Assembly: GCA_003024985.2 (NCBI GenBank)
Contig: PXIH01S0000086.1
Direction: 5' to 3' (one strand)
Source of the DNA: Euperipatoides rowelli
Lineage: Eukaryota > Onychophora > Udeonychophora > Euonychophora > Peripatopsidae
DNA: 11,981 nucleotides
Positions 1 to 7,484 of this stretch are shown here, one piece after another. The notes beneath the pieces are model-generated. The model made no database searches. It was not told the DNA's origin and was given only the letters and a program-made list of their open reading frames with translations. A program made the position numbers and the translations under genes. The first letter of the stretch is position 1. The number at the start of each line of letters is the position of its first letter.

Positions 1-44
1 AAATACATGGATTGTGCTGGATTTGAACTCGTGACAATAGATAC
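1..44 (-). other. Left edge with an isolated tRNA-like B-box motif
   Basis: Read on the minus strand, positions 29-19 give AGTTCAAATCC, a match to the RNA polymerase III internal B box used by tRNA genes and tRNA-derived SINEs. The bases that would form the T-arm stem pair poorly, and no A box or rest of a tRNA is visible. This is at most the edge of a SINE cut by the window, and it may be chance. Confidence 0.15.
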
Positions 45-170
45 AATAGTTACAATTACAAATATAATATATCAACGACCTCACGGCCATGCCCCGAAGG
101 GCCCTTAATTAGACTTTATTCAATAAAGCACAGAGATAAATTACACAATAAGGTCACTCATGTTATATTC
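45..170 (-). other. LINE-A 3' untranslated tail
   Basis: This is the only GC-rich patch at the left end. It contains the perfect palindrome AAGGGCCCTT (97-106), overlapping a short GCCC-CGAA-GGGC hairpin (91-102). It lies immediately downstream of the degenerate C-terminal coding region and is followed on the minus strand by AT-rich sequence. A compact GC hairpin near the 3' end is common in LINEs, where the reverse transcriptase recognises its own RNA, so this is the plausible recognition end. The exact terminus, about position 45, is a guess, and no target-site duplication could be defined. Confidence 0.4.
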
Positions 171-815
171 TAACAATTAAAAAATAGATCTAGAGACAAA
201 ATATCACTCCATTTGGCAACAAAATGTATATCAAATCATGGAAGTAAGCATCACATAATTGTCTTTTAAAGAAAAATAAAGGAATCATGTTTAATACCTG
301 CAAAAATATAATCGCATCTTGTATTACAATCGAGATGTACATCAAAATAATATGTAACACCCTTATGCAGTGTCAGAAATTCAAACAATTGAAGGACAAT
401 ACAAGGAATAGGAATACATGAGAGAGTGTTTAACAAACCAATCCCTCATTATCTGAAAGTAAATGCATTTAAGTAAGATATAAGCTATTCTTCCATTTCC
501 TGGGGACAACAAAAATGACACAAATAAAAAAACCGAATCTAAATCTATTGACGAAAAAAAAAAGTAGGAGGTAGTTTCCCATGATACAATTTATTTAAAA
601 AAATTAACAAGAGCAGGTTTTGCATGTTTCCAAACATTAGGTCTAGATATCTTATTCATTAAATAATAAAATTCATTATAACATATCCTTTGACAGTAAT
701 ACATACATTTTATATGTTAATTTATCAACCACAACTATATTATATGAATGAATAACTTTGAAATATGTAATCAATTCCAAATACAACGAAGAATTATTGA
801 TCAAAACCTTCATAA
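170..815 (-). pseudogene. LINE-A ORF2 C-terminal region, degenerate
   Basis: Downstream of the RT thumb the minus strand keeps short open stretches in shifting frames. One is KLTYKMYVLLSKDML (about 721-676), which resembles the 'lt.k.iY..Ll' signature found after the RT in L1/Tx1-type ORF2. It is followed, after a stop, by a tryptophan-containing stretch around RPNVWKHAKPALVNFF (about 640-595). Further short open segments continue to about 180. No complete zinc-binding CCHC of the usual C-terminal type can be read, because frameshifts are too frequent. The assignment rests mainly on position and orientation, with modest motif support. Confidence 0.4.
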
Positions 816-1515
816 TCACCACTGATCTGCCCCTGTGACTGGACTGCAGATGTTGGCGGAACGAAGTTCCCATATACGTTGAATAGCATGATTCAAGAGC
901 AAAAACGCTCTATTATATAGACATACAATAATCTTATCCCGCAAATTATTCAAACTCAACCCTCCCATATTAATAGACAAATATAAGAACCTATTAAATA
1001 CTGGGGTATGCTTTGACCATATGAATTCATTAGTCAATACAATCTACTTTTTGAAAAAAACATTTTGTAACAAAAAATGTTGAAGGTAATAAAATAGTTG
1101 AACTTTGAGACAACATAAATATTAACAATTTGTATCTTTTGGATGATTGAGAAAACCCTATATTTGAACTGATCCTAAATTCCCTGAATAGGGCTTACAA
1201 TTCCTCAAAGATAATTTTAATAGCCATCCTACCCACAAACTGGGCATAAATGCCAAGAAATTTAATGATGGGAATTGCCCCCATCCCGTGTACAACATTA
1301 TTGGTAATTTGATCATACCCAACAGATTTATCTTCATTTAATACAGTTCCTGTTATATTACCAACATTATCAGTTAACTGTATAACCCTCTTAAGGACAG
1401 ATCTATTCTTGACAATAACCACGAAATCATTGATGCATGAGACGATATTGATATATGTACCTATACCATTGATAGTAATACCCCATTAATCTCCCATATC
1501 TGTCTAAACAATAAA
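816..1515 (-). pseudogene. LINE-A reverse transcriptase, motifs C to E and thumb
   Basis: Around 1500-1422 the minus strand reads GITINGIGTYINIVSCINDF, which aligns with the region leading into the RT catalytic YADD box. Here that box reads C-I-N-D, so one of the two catalytic aspartates is lost. The same frame continues to 1195 with VLNEDKS (motif D, LN..KS) and KFLGIY (motif E). A second segment, 1037-816, carries FIWSKHTPVFNRFLYLSINM followed by GGLSL, the conserved thumb signature 'P...GGLglp'. Between the two, 1194-1038 is AT-rich and broken. The fingers and the motif A to B part of the palm are missing upstream. This is a clear LINE RT relic, inactive. Confidence 0.7.
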
Positions 1516-1618
1516 TAATAATATTTTGTATAAGTTATAATTTATAGTTTAAGTTTTTATTGTTTTTTTTTTTCATTATAATTTCCAGATTTAGTTATTT
1601 GACATACATACATTTCAG
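1515..1618. other. AT-rich spacer between LINE-A RT and LINE-B end
   Basis: Almost pure A+T with a run of eleven T at 1561-1573, interrupted by one G. No reading frame or LINE motif can be recognised. It separates the 3' end of LINE-B from the LINE-A RT remnant and probably includes a decayed poly(A) or junction sequence. Confidence 0.3.
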
Positions 1619-2045
1619 GTATATTTATTAACACTCAATAAAATTTACAATAAAAAGGCTTTGCCCCTCAGGATATGACCTTTTTTTTACACATATTTAC
1701 CAAAAACCTATAATTAATTTATTACAAATTTATATTATATACAACATAAACTAACTTAAAGTTAAATACTATTCAATAATTTAACAAATGAAGGAACAGG
1801 GGAATTAGAATAACGCTTGGTACGATTAAATGGTAAAAAAAACTGTTAGCATGTCTGGTATTGATACAACATAAATCAGTTTTTTTATGAGGAGCATATG
1901 TCCCAAATTTTTCATAAAAAGTCTAGCAAACTTCATAGTAATATTATTTCTATGCTCAGACAAAGTTTTTAAATTCAGCAGTTGCAATGTTTCCTGATAA
2001 TTTCTGTAATTGTTCCCCAAAATTATTTTATGCACTCATCATAAT
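1619..2045 (-). mobile_element. LINE-B: 5'-truncated CR1/L2/Jockey-type LINE nested in LINE-A
   Basis: The minus strand from 2035 to 1826 encodes an RT C-terminus of the CR1/L2/Jockey type. It shows the pattern IILGNNYRNYQETLQLLNLK, then a TLSEHR box and KFARLF, matching the usual 'ILG..Y..Y..aL..l.L.sL..RR....F'. After a frameshift, about 1832-1785, it reads FNRTKRYSNSPVPSFVKLLN and a stop, the typical protein end of this group. A 3' untranslated region follows with a GC patch (CCTGAGGGGCAAAGCC, about 1670-1655), ending near TTAATAAATATACC at about 1632-1619. Its 5' junction abuts the LINE-A endonuclease at about 2045. Only the last 0.43 kb is present, as expected from incomplete reverse transcription. 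Confidence 0.65.
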
Positions 2046-2400
2046 TTACAAACAGTATAATTTCCCCTGCTATAAAAAGCGGGGCCAATATTAAACGTTC
2101 TGTTATGATGAGAGGATTAATTTTAATGATGTTGCCATTTCTTCGTACTGCCAAAATAGCACCACCCCCTCCAATAATAGAGGAGCCTATTACCAAATTA
2201 TAAAATTTTTCCCAAATTATATTTTTTTTAAAAGGCTTAAGTTGCCTATTTTCGGAATATAGCTTCAGCCGTGACTCCTGAAAACATGCAATATCAACAT
2301 GATAGCGTACAAGATATTGATGCAATAATTTAACTATTAATCAAACCTTTAACATGATGGAATCCATTGAAATAGGCATGACCAAAAAAAATGCTTATTA
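2030..2400 (-). pseudogene. LINE-A AP-type endonuclease, N-terminal part
   Basis: The minus strand at 2325-2030 reads HQYLVRYHVDIACFQESRL, the block 'L..Y.vDI.clQEt.L' with the catalytic glutamate in the FQES position. It continues through GGGGAILAVRRNG and RLILAPLFIAGEIILFVNY, matching the next strand blocks of LINE APE-type endonucleases, which nick target DNA to prime reverse transcription. Upstream, to about 2400, a short stretch around MDSIMLKV may be the start of the domain, with an in-frame stop. The domain breaks off at about 2045, where LINE-B begins. The catalytic D..N and SDH motifs further on are missing, so only about a third of the domain survives. Confidence 0.65.
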
Positions 2401-2510
2401 TAAATAATAATTCACAGAAATGAGATAATAGATGAAATTAGTATATGCTTCTTAACGTCACTATCACTGGATAGAGCATAAGACCCATAAACATATTTAT
2501 TAAAAGGAAT

Positions 2511-3482
2511 TTAAACTGCAAGGCCTTCTCTAACAAATTCCATTTGATTATCTAAAAATTCAGAAATGAAGGAATCGGCATGATGTCTTCGACAAGGAAG
2601 CACCTCTCCACCAGCTTGCTGTATTAAAGAATCCTTGATGACAGCAATACAATTATCTATAATATCATTACCCACAATCATCATACTCTTTCCTGTTTCT
2701 TTTATAAGCAATTTATCAAACAAATTTTGACTTAATTTCAACATAGTCTCATGTTTTATAACAAACATGCAAAACATCCTTGAAACCCAGACAAACACCA
2801 CAAAATTTCAATTTACAGTGATGAGTGAAGTGGCTCTCCCTCTTAACACTTAAAACAGAGAGGGCATGTATGAAGTAGAAATTACAGACTATCAACATTT
2901 TGATTCATTGTTAAGCCAAACGTTATGGGCAAGGTTTCGAGAATGAGCAATCTGCAGCGAGGTCTTCGTAGGACTCACATCATGGATGCTCCCAAACTCA
3001 TTGAGAAAAGTTGGAATTTTCTTCTCAATTTGTTTAGCAGCGATATTTTTAACAAATATCTCCACATCATTTGATTGCCTCTCCTGTTGATTGAATAATG
3101 CTATGACAGATTTCATTAAACCTCAATAAAGCATCATTTGAGTTAAACTTAATAAAGTTAAACTTCGTGTTTGGGAGTTGATAAAACTGCAATAGATAAT
3201 TAATAAAGTCAAATTGAATAGAAAAGTTAATGATAGATGCTAAACTTACCTTTTTAAGAATTCCATCTTAAAAGTAGTAACAATTACTGAGTCTTTGACA
3301 ATTACATCAGACAGAGCCTGTCTCCAAATACTAACTTCTTTGAGCGTTTAACTTTCTCTCGTGAATCTTCAATATTCACAATAGCAGAAGCTCCACTAAT
3401 TAACATCGTATTAGCTGGCTAATAATTTCCATCCTCAGATTAAGAGTTTAAATCAACAAGCTTAATCTTACTCAGCTCCATC
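2511..3482 (-). pseudogene. LINE-A ORF1 remnant: RRM-like segment plus CCHC zinc knuckle
   Basis: A possible start is the ATG at 3482 (MELSKIKLVDLNS, then stop). Downstream pieces in shifting frames include a basic EDSREKVKRSKK stretch, LPNTKFNFIKFNSNDALLRF and, at 3116-2892, a segment with EIFVKNI followed by FLNEFGSI. The last resembles an RRM RNP-2 strand and its following helix. At 2857-2815 the spacing is exactly CX2CX4HX4C if one extra base is ignored (CFKC in one frame, HFTHHC in the next). A further C..C...H.C cluster follows at about 2805-2760. An RRM plus CCHC is the RNA-binding ORF1 layout of L1/Tx1-type LINEs. The 2801-2511 segment is the ORF1 C-terminal part and has no recognised domain. 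The RRM call is tentative. Confidence 0.5.
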
Positions 3483-3639
3483 TTAACCGATACTAACTCT
3501 GCAAATAGCGCTATGACGCTAAAAAATGCAGATAATGCAATTTGAAAGCACGATGTTACTCGAGCAAATTTCAAGTTATTATTTTAAACACTATAAACCT
3601 TTCTTGCTTGTACTAAATTAGCTTTTAAAAATTACTGAC

Positions 3640-3713
3640 GACACTGGAATATTATATTAAATAATATATTGTACTATTTATTATTTTTTTAAAAAAAAGT
3701 ACAATCTAGTGTC
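3640..3713. repeat. Small fold-back repeat with an AT palindrome inside one arm
   Basis: GACACT at 3640-3645 is mirrored by AGTGTC at 3708-3713, and TTGTACT at 3669-3675 by AGTACAA at 3698-3704, with T-rich and A-rich inner sequence that can also pair. The right arm reads GACACTAGATTGTACT on the minus strand. The left arm has the same blocks but carries about 20 extra bases, mostly an ATATTATATTAAATAATAT palindrome, between them. This looks like a miniature inverted-repeat element or a cruciform-forming insertion. No target duplication or family could be assigned. Confidence 0.4.
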
Positions 3714-3825
3714 ACAATTAAATTATGTATTGTGATGAATAGGATTTGGCATATTTTTCAACATCTGCAATTTTTTTATTTACAAAATTATATTTCTCAG
3801 AATGTATTTTAGTTAGGTTTTTCAT
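3714..3825. other. Unassigned AT-rich sequence
   Basis: No ORF, repeat or RNA gene can be recognised here. It separates the small fold-back repeat from the larger candidate MITE. Confidence 0.3.
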
Positions 3826-4623
3826 TTTAACCTTTGAGCGAGCGCGCTGTCATAAATGTTACGACAAATCCATTTTTTTATAAAATGTGTCTAAGTGTAT
3901 GGTCTTNTGGGTTTATCTCTGCCTTCTATTCCTAAAACTAACTCTCCACTACAATATTGGTAGGTTTTTACCATGCACATAGTCCATTTTAGTTATTTTT
4001 TAGAATTATATATAAAAAGACGTCCAGACATAAATTTTACGACACACGCCCGCTCATGTAATAATTTTGACTTTCAGGGTCTTTCAGGTAGCATAATACA
4101 AATATTATAAAACATTTAGTAATAAACTTCTATTTCCAACGACAAAAAAAACAGTAATGTAAAATAAACTGGCTTTTTTTATATATATAGCCGACATTTA
4201 GAAAAAAAATTATTAAAAAAAATCTGTTTGTTGGAATTTTTTTTTTCTTTATATACGGTATTAAAATTCCTGATAAAAAATAGAACAAAAAATACTATTT
4301 AAGTTTTTTTCTAACTGTTATTGATTTTGAAATATTTAACATAATGTATCATTTGGACATACAGTAAATACGAGCGTAATGAATGTCGACATTTAGAAAA
4401 AACATCTGTTAGTTGGAAATCATTTCTGTTTATAATTTAAATGTGATATAATAAATTTTTCATTATTCAATTAAATATAGCCTATTTAGTTTCTTTTTCT
4501 AATTTAATTATTACACATATTTAGAAACTTTTATACATAGGATTCTATGAATCATAAAAATTACGACAGGCGACTGCCGACCGTTCATGTTAAAAATTTG
4601 TGCACGCCCGCTCGAAGGTTAAA
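3826..4623. repeat. Candidate MITE with 22-bp inverted ends and internal repeats
   Basis: The left end at 3826-3847 and the reverse complement of 4602-4623 match at 19 of 22 bases, sharing TTTAACCTT and GAGCG-GCG-GC blocks that stand out as GC-rich in very AT-rich DNA. The inside has no ORF. It carries three copies of CATAAANNTTACGACA (3851, 4029, 4552), two copies of CACGCCCGCTC (4044, 4603), and a duplicated block beginning CGACATTTAGAAAAA and ending TTGGAA (4192-4236 and 4387-4420). These features suit a non-autonomous DNA transposon with subterminal repeats. No target-site duplication was found, and a GTCATAAAACGG similar to the internal motif lies just outside the right end, so the borders may be wrong. 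One unknown base (n) is at 3907. Confidence 0.4.
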
Positions 4624-4719
4624 GAATTTGTCATAAAACGGTCAACTTATTGTCCTTGAAATTTCGTTTCATAAGTAACATTAAAAGAGCATTAAATACA
4701 AATAAATACTGAGGAAGCA

Positions 4720-4860
4720 ATGATGTTGATTAAATATTTAAGAAATGGATTTCAGCATAATGCTTATAATTATTTTGTTTTGCGTTCTATTTCTTTATTG
4801 TATAAAACAATTAGCATTTCAGAATTAAGTTTAAATCAAAAATTTACAACTTTAGATTGA
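4720..4860 (+). CDS. Small ORF, 46 codons, resembling a mitochondrial presequence
   Basis: Starts with two consecutive ATGs (4720, 4723) and ends at TGA 4858-4860. The product begins MMLIKYLRNGFQHNAYNYF and has lysine, arginine, serine and aromatic residues but no acidic residue until position 35. That composition is typical of mitochondrial targeting peptides. It lies 380 bp upstream of the FASTKD acceptor site on the same strand, so it could be an upstream ORF or, with an unrecognised donor, a first coding exon. It could also be a chance ORF, since such lengths do occur in AT-rich DNA. No homology is recognised and no strong GT donor lies at its end. Confidence 0.2.
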   Translation: MMLIKYLRNGFQHNAYNYFVLRSISLLYKTISISELSLNQKFTTLD

Positions 4861-4909
4861 ATATTATTTGTAAAATTCCTGTATTATATACTTTAGGTTT
4901 TAAAAAAAA

Positions 4910-5035
4910 ATACAAGGTGGGTTAAAAAAATCAAAACGGGTACAAATGTTTAATTTTTCACACTTGTCCCTGGACACAGGGACAATAGTCGGTACTGTCC
5001 CAGTCAAAACGGAACATATGGTAGCTTAGTAAGTT
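4910..5035. repeat. MITE-like fragment with a 9-bp perfect hairpin
   Basis: TTGTCCCTG (4964-4972) and CAGGGACAA (4977-4985) form a perfect 9-bp stem around GACA. The element-like stretch also repeats TCAAAACGG (4931-4939 and 5004-5012) and contains CTGTCCCAG next to the second copy. On the minus strand the right end reads CTACCATATGTTCCGTTTTG, which resembles the 'gaccatatgtcccgttttg' ends of non-autonomous hAT-like elements in animals. That resemblance is from memory and unverified. Its borders are approximate, and no coding potential is seen. Confidence 0.35.
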
Positions 5036-5240
5036 AAATATAAATAAATTGAATTAGTATATGAATGGGGAAATAATTATTCTTAAAATTGTAGGTAGAA
5101 AATTATTTCGCTCTTATAGATTGCAAGCATTAATACTAATTATGTTTATTTCTTTGAGGCACAAAATTAATTATTGTTTTTTTTTTTGTGTGTGTGTGCG
5201 ATGTATTTGTTGAATAATTTAATATTTTTTTATTTTATAG
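5036..5240 (+). promoter_or_regulatory. Upstream flank ending in a likely 3' splice site
   Basis: AT-rich sequence with a T run and a short GT microsatellite (5188-5198). It ends in a pyrimidine-rich stretch and TTTTATAG at 5233-5240, a good animal 3' splice acceptor placed 11 bases before the ATG at 5252. This suggests a 5' untranslated intron, or an upstream coding exon not identified here. No TATA box or start site can be defended. Confidence 0.45.
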
Positions 5241-5251
5241 GGTTTTTTCAA

Positions 5252-7339
5252 ATGCGTGTGATAACATTATTCTTGATGACCTTTCGATGCTATAAAAGAT
5301 TCTCAGTATACCATTTGATTCATAAAATTTCTGGATTCGCAAAATTTAAATGTTGTTTACATCAAACCAAAATGTTGACAAAGCAATACTCAACAATAAA
5401 AGGAATTGACTTTGATGCCGATCGGTTGCTTCTTTATAATCATTCTAAAGATGTGATATTAAAAGAATTAAATTGTGCTCGGTCTGTTGATGACATATAT
5501 TTAATTGTATCTAAACATAAACCATTGTTGTCATACCAACATGTTAGCCAAGCAATTATTTTATTGTGGGATTTTCAAAAGGAGTTGTATGAAGATTTAA
5601 ATACAAAGATGTCCCAATCAGATCAAGAAAGACTTCAGACTAATGCCAAATTTAAAGAACTATATCAGTTAGTTGAAGAGAAATCCTCCCAAACAGATGA
5701 CGAAAGTTTAACTCATGTACTTAAATCCTTAATCAAGCTTGGCCTTGAAGTAAGTTCAAATGTTGTTACTACTTTAATTCTAGAATGCCAGAAACGTTGT
5801 TTTGATTTCAGTATGGCATCTTTAGCAGGCTTTTCAGACTCTATCAAACTTTTAGATAGATACGGTTTATTTATGGCTGGACAAGTAATTCATGCATTAA
5901 ATATTAAAATTGACAATATGAATGACCTGGAAAACTTAATATTTGCAACTGTTATAATTAATAATCTTAAAAATGTATGTTCTACTAGAATTATTCAAAA
6001 GGTTTTAGATAAAATTACCCCTTTATATCTTTTGAATGACAATTTACCAACTGTTGATGCATCATTAAAATTTATTATTCCGGCTCTACTATTGAAGGAT
6101 TACAATCTATTAAAGATAATATTTAAAAACCTAACTGCTAGCATCCATGAAATAAGGGTAAATGATCTTTTTAGCTTATTTTTTAGGTTTAAGTTGCATG
6201 GAGTCTTCAATCACCGATTTTTGTATGTACTGCAAGAACGTAGCAAACAACTATTGCTACAATGTAGCAATCCCGAAGAGTGCATAATTCTTTCAGCTAT
6301 TGTAGCCCCAAACTGTACTTTTGAAATGAAAATATATATTGAAGATATTGTAACAAATGTTTTGCCAAAGTTAAAATTACAAACGTTGATCCGTGTGGGA
6401 TATATTTTGAGAGATATTCAGTCTTCTAACGTCAAGCTTATTCACTCTTATTGGACTAAAGTTCAAACCCTTCTCAGGAAACATCCAGATTTTATTGAAA
6501 TGTTTCTTCCAATCTATCATCGATGTTCACTCACTAATTTACGCTACCAGCCATTGGAAGATTGGTTGATTCCACTGTTATACGACCATTTGCAAGACTA
6601 TCTTGTTCCGTACTCTGTGGCTAGAGTGGCTGAATTTTTAATCGCTTATAACAGAGGCTTTATTTATGAAGCATTAATTAACAGATTAAAAGAAATGGCA
6701 CCCCAATTCACTTATCAGGATATCAGTTTTATCTCTGAAGGAATCAAAACAGCATGGAAGTTAAATCCAAACAGAATTGTACAGAAAAAACTATTAATTA
6801 TTCATCAGATTTTGAATAAAACATTACTAGTGCAATTGTATCAAGTCAAGACTCTCCCAGATTTAAATCAAGTAGTCGAATCTTTATTAATCAACGGAAC
6901 TATTCCTGATGTAGTTTTAGATGAATTAATGGACAAATATATTCATTTTACCAAAGATTTTACTCCTTTCTATATTTATTCAATATCAAAGCTGATACGT
7001 AAACTTAATTATTGGATCCCTCCATTAATTGATTGCATGATGAAATATGTATTGCAGAATAAAGATCTGTTATCACGAGAAATATTTTCATTGCTTCGAG
7101 CTTGTAACCAGGTTAGCTATTTACCAGAACAAGGTGCAGATTTTTTGAAGGCCTGTATGGATGTCTACTTGCAACTCCAAAATAAACTTTATTGTCATGA
7201 TTTGTTGATATTAGCCACTTGTTTTAGTTTATTTGACTATTATCCTCATCAGTTGGTAAAGCAAATTTTCTGCATAGATTTCTTAGACCAACTGGAGAAA
7301 GAAGCTGAAGGTAATTTTAGTGCTCATTTTTATAACTAA
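5252..7339 (+). CDS. FAST kinase domain-containing (FASTKD) family protein, probably lacking its last exons
   Basis: The frame is open for 695 codons from ATG 5252, and for 712 from ATG 5201 if the acceptor at 5240 is not used. The N-terminus is rich in arginine, lysine and aromatic residues with no acidic residue for about 50 positions, as in a mitochondrial presequence. Residues about 60-570 are predicted leucine-rich helices, beginning with a block containing LLSYQHVSQAIILLWDFQKE, which is the pattern at the start of FASTKD helical repeats. Residues about 571-686 match a FAST_1-type region, ending IFCIDFLDQLEKEAE. FASTKD proteins act in mitochondria on RNA processing, stability or translation and normally continue into FAST_2 and RAP domains. 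Both are absent here. GAAG|GTAATT at 7311 is a plausible donor, so the last ten codons are probably intron read-through. It most resembles the FASTKD1/2/3 type, but the paralogue is unresolved. Confidence 0.75.
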   Translation: MRVITLFLMTFRCYKRFSVYHLIHKISGFAKFKCCLHQTKMLTKQYSTIKGIDFDADRLLLYNHSKDVILKELNCARSVDDIYLIVSKHKPLLSYQHVSQAIILLWDFQKELYEDLNTKMSQSDQERLQTNAKFKELYQLVEEKSSQTDDESLTHVLKSLIKLGLEVSSNVVTTLILECQKRCFDFSMASLAGFSDSIKLLDRYGLFMAGQVIHALNIKIDNMNDLENLIFATVIINNLKNVCSTRIIQKVLDKITPLYLLNDNLPTVDASLKFIIPALLLKDYNLLKIIFKNLTASIHEIRVNDLFSLFFRFKLHGVFNHRFLYVLQERSKQLLLQCSNPEECIILSAIVAPNCTFEMKIYIEDIVTNVLPKLKLQTLIRVGYILRDIQSSNVKLIHSYWTKVQTLLRKHPDFIEMFLPIYHRCSLTNLRYQPLEDWLIPLLYDHLQDYLVPYSVARVAEFLIAYNRGFIYEALINRLKEMAPQFTYQDISFISEGIKTAWKLNPNRIVQKKLLIIHQILNKTLLVQLYQVKTLPDLNQVVESLLINGTIPDVVLDELMDKYIHFTKDFTPFYIYSISKLIRKLNYWIPPLIDCMMKYVLQNKDLLSREIFSLLRACNQVSYLPEQGADFLKACMDVYLQLQNKLYCHDLLILATCFSLFDYYPHQLVKQIFCIDFLDQLEKEAEGNFSAHFYN
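7311..7316 (+). promoter_or_regulatory. Likely 5' splice donor ending the FASTKD exon
   Basis: The sequence GAAG|GTAATT matches the animal donor consensus (AG|GTRAGT) at five intron bases of six. It falls directly after the conserved FAST_1 ending FLDQLEKEAE. If used, it leaves a phase-1 exon end, and the ten codons that follow (ending at the TAA 7337-7339) are not translated. No matching acceptor followed by FAST_2 or RAP coding sequence was found up to 11981, so the intron would exceed 4.6 kb. Confidence 0.5.
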
Positions 7340-7484
7340 TTTTTAATACCTTATAGCAGACTTAACTTAAAAATTATTCTTTTTAAATAGTTGTTTATTT
7401 AAATATATATTTTGTAGTATCTTTGATAATTTTATCTCAAGATTGGATAATTTCCTATTTTATAGTTATTGTCATACTCATAAT
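7340..7484. other. AT-rich sequence downstream of the FASTKD exon, no gene
   Basis: No ORF, repeat unit or RNA gene can be recognised here. It is either the start of the long intron or, if the exon is terminal, the 3' untranslated region. There is no AATAAA before the tandem array, where each unit carries such hexamers. Confidence 0.4.

Larger units (their letters stand above)
45..3560 (-). mobile_element. LINE-A: decayed two-ORF non-LTR retrotransposon (L1/Tx1-like)
   Basis: Reading leftward on the minus strand, the pieces come in the normal order for a two-ORF LINE: ORF1 with RRM-like and CCHC segments (3482-2511), AP-type endonuclease start (about 2400-2040), reverse transcriptase motifs C to E and thumb (1515-816), C-terminal region (815-170) and a 3' untranslated tail (170-45). 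Every segment carries stops and frame changes. Roughly 1.5 kb of expected coding sequence, from the rest of the endonuclease to the RT palm, is absent where LINE-B sits. The RRM plus CCHC type of ORF1, an AP endonuclease and a GGL-type box after the RT suggest the L1/Tx1 group, but the clade call is an inference from motifs. The 5' limit is uncertain. The element is certainly non-autonomous now. Confidence 0.7.

Noticed and set aside
3187-3249. Possible 63-bp minus-strand intron (GTAAGT at 3249, TTGCAG at 3192-3187) inside the LINE-A ORF1 remnant
   Set aside because: One frame is open straight through it, LINE RNA is normally unspliced, and flanking frames have stops, so splicing is not needed to explain the region.
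3907-3907. Single undetermined base n
   Set aside because: Sequencing or assembly ambiguity, no biological meaning.
5174-5251. Upstream extension of the FASTKD reading frame to 5174
   Set aside because: It begins at a TTG, runs through a T tract and GT microsatellite, and crosses the 3' splice acceptor; it is intron read in frame.
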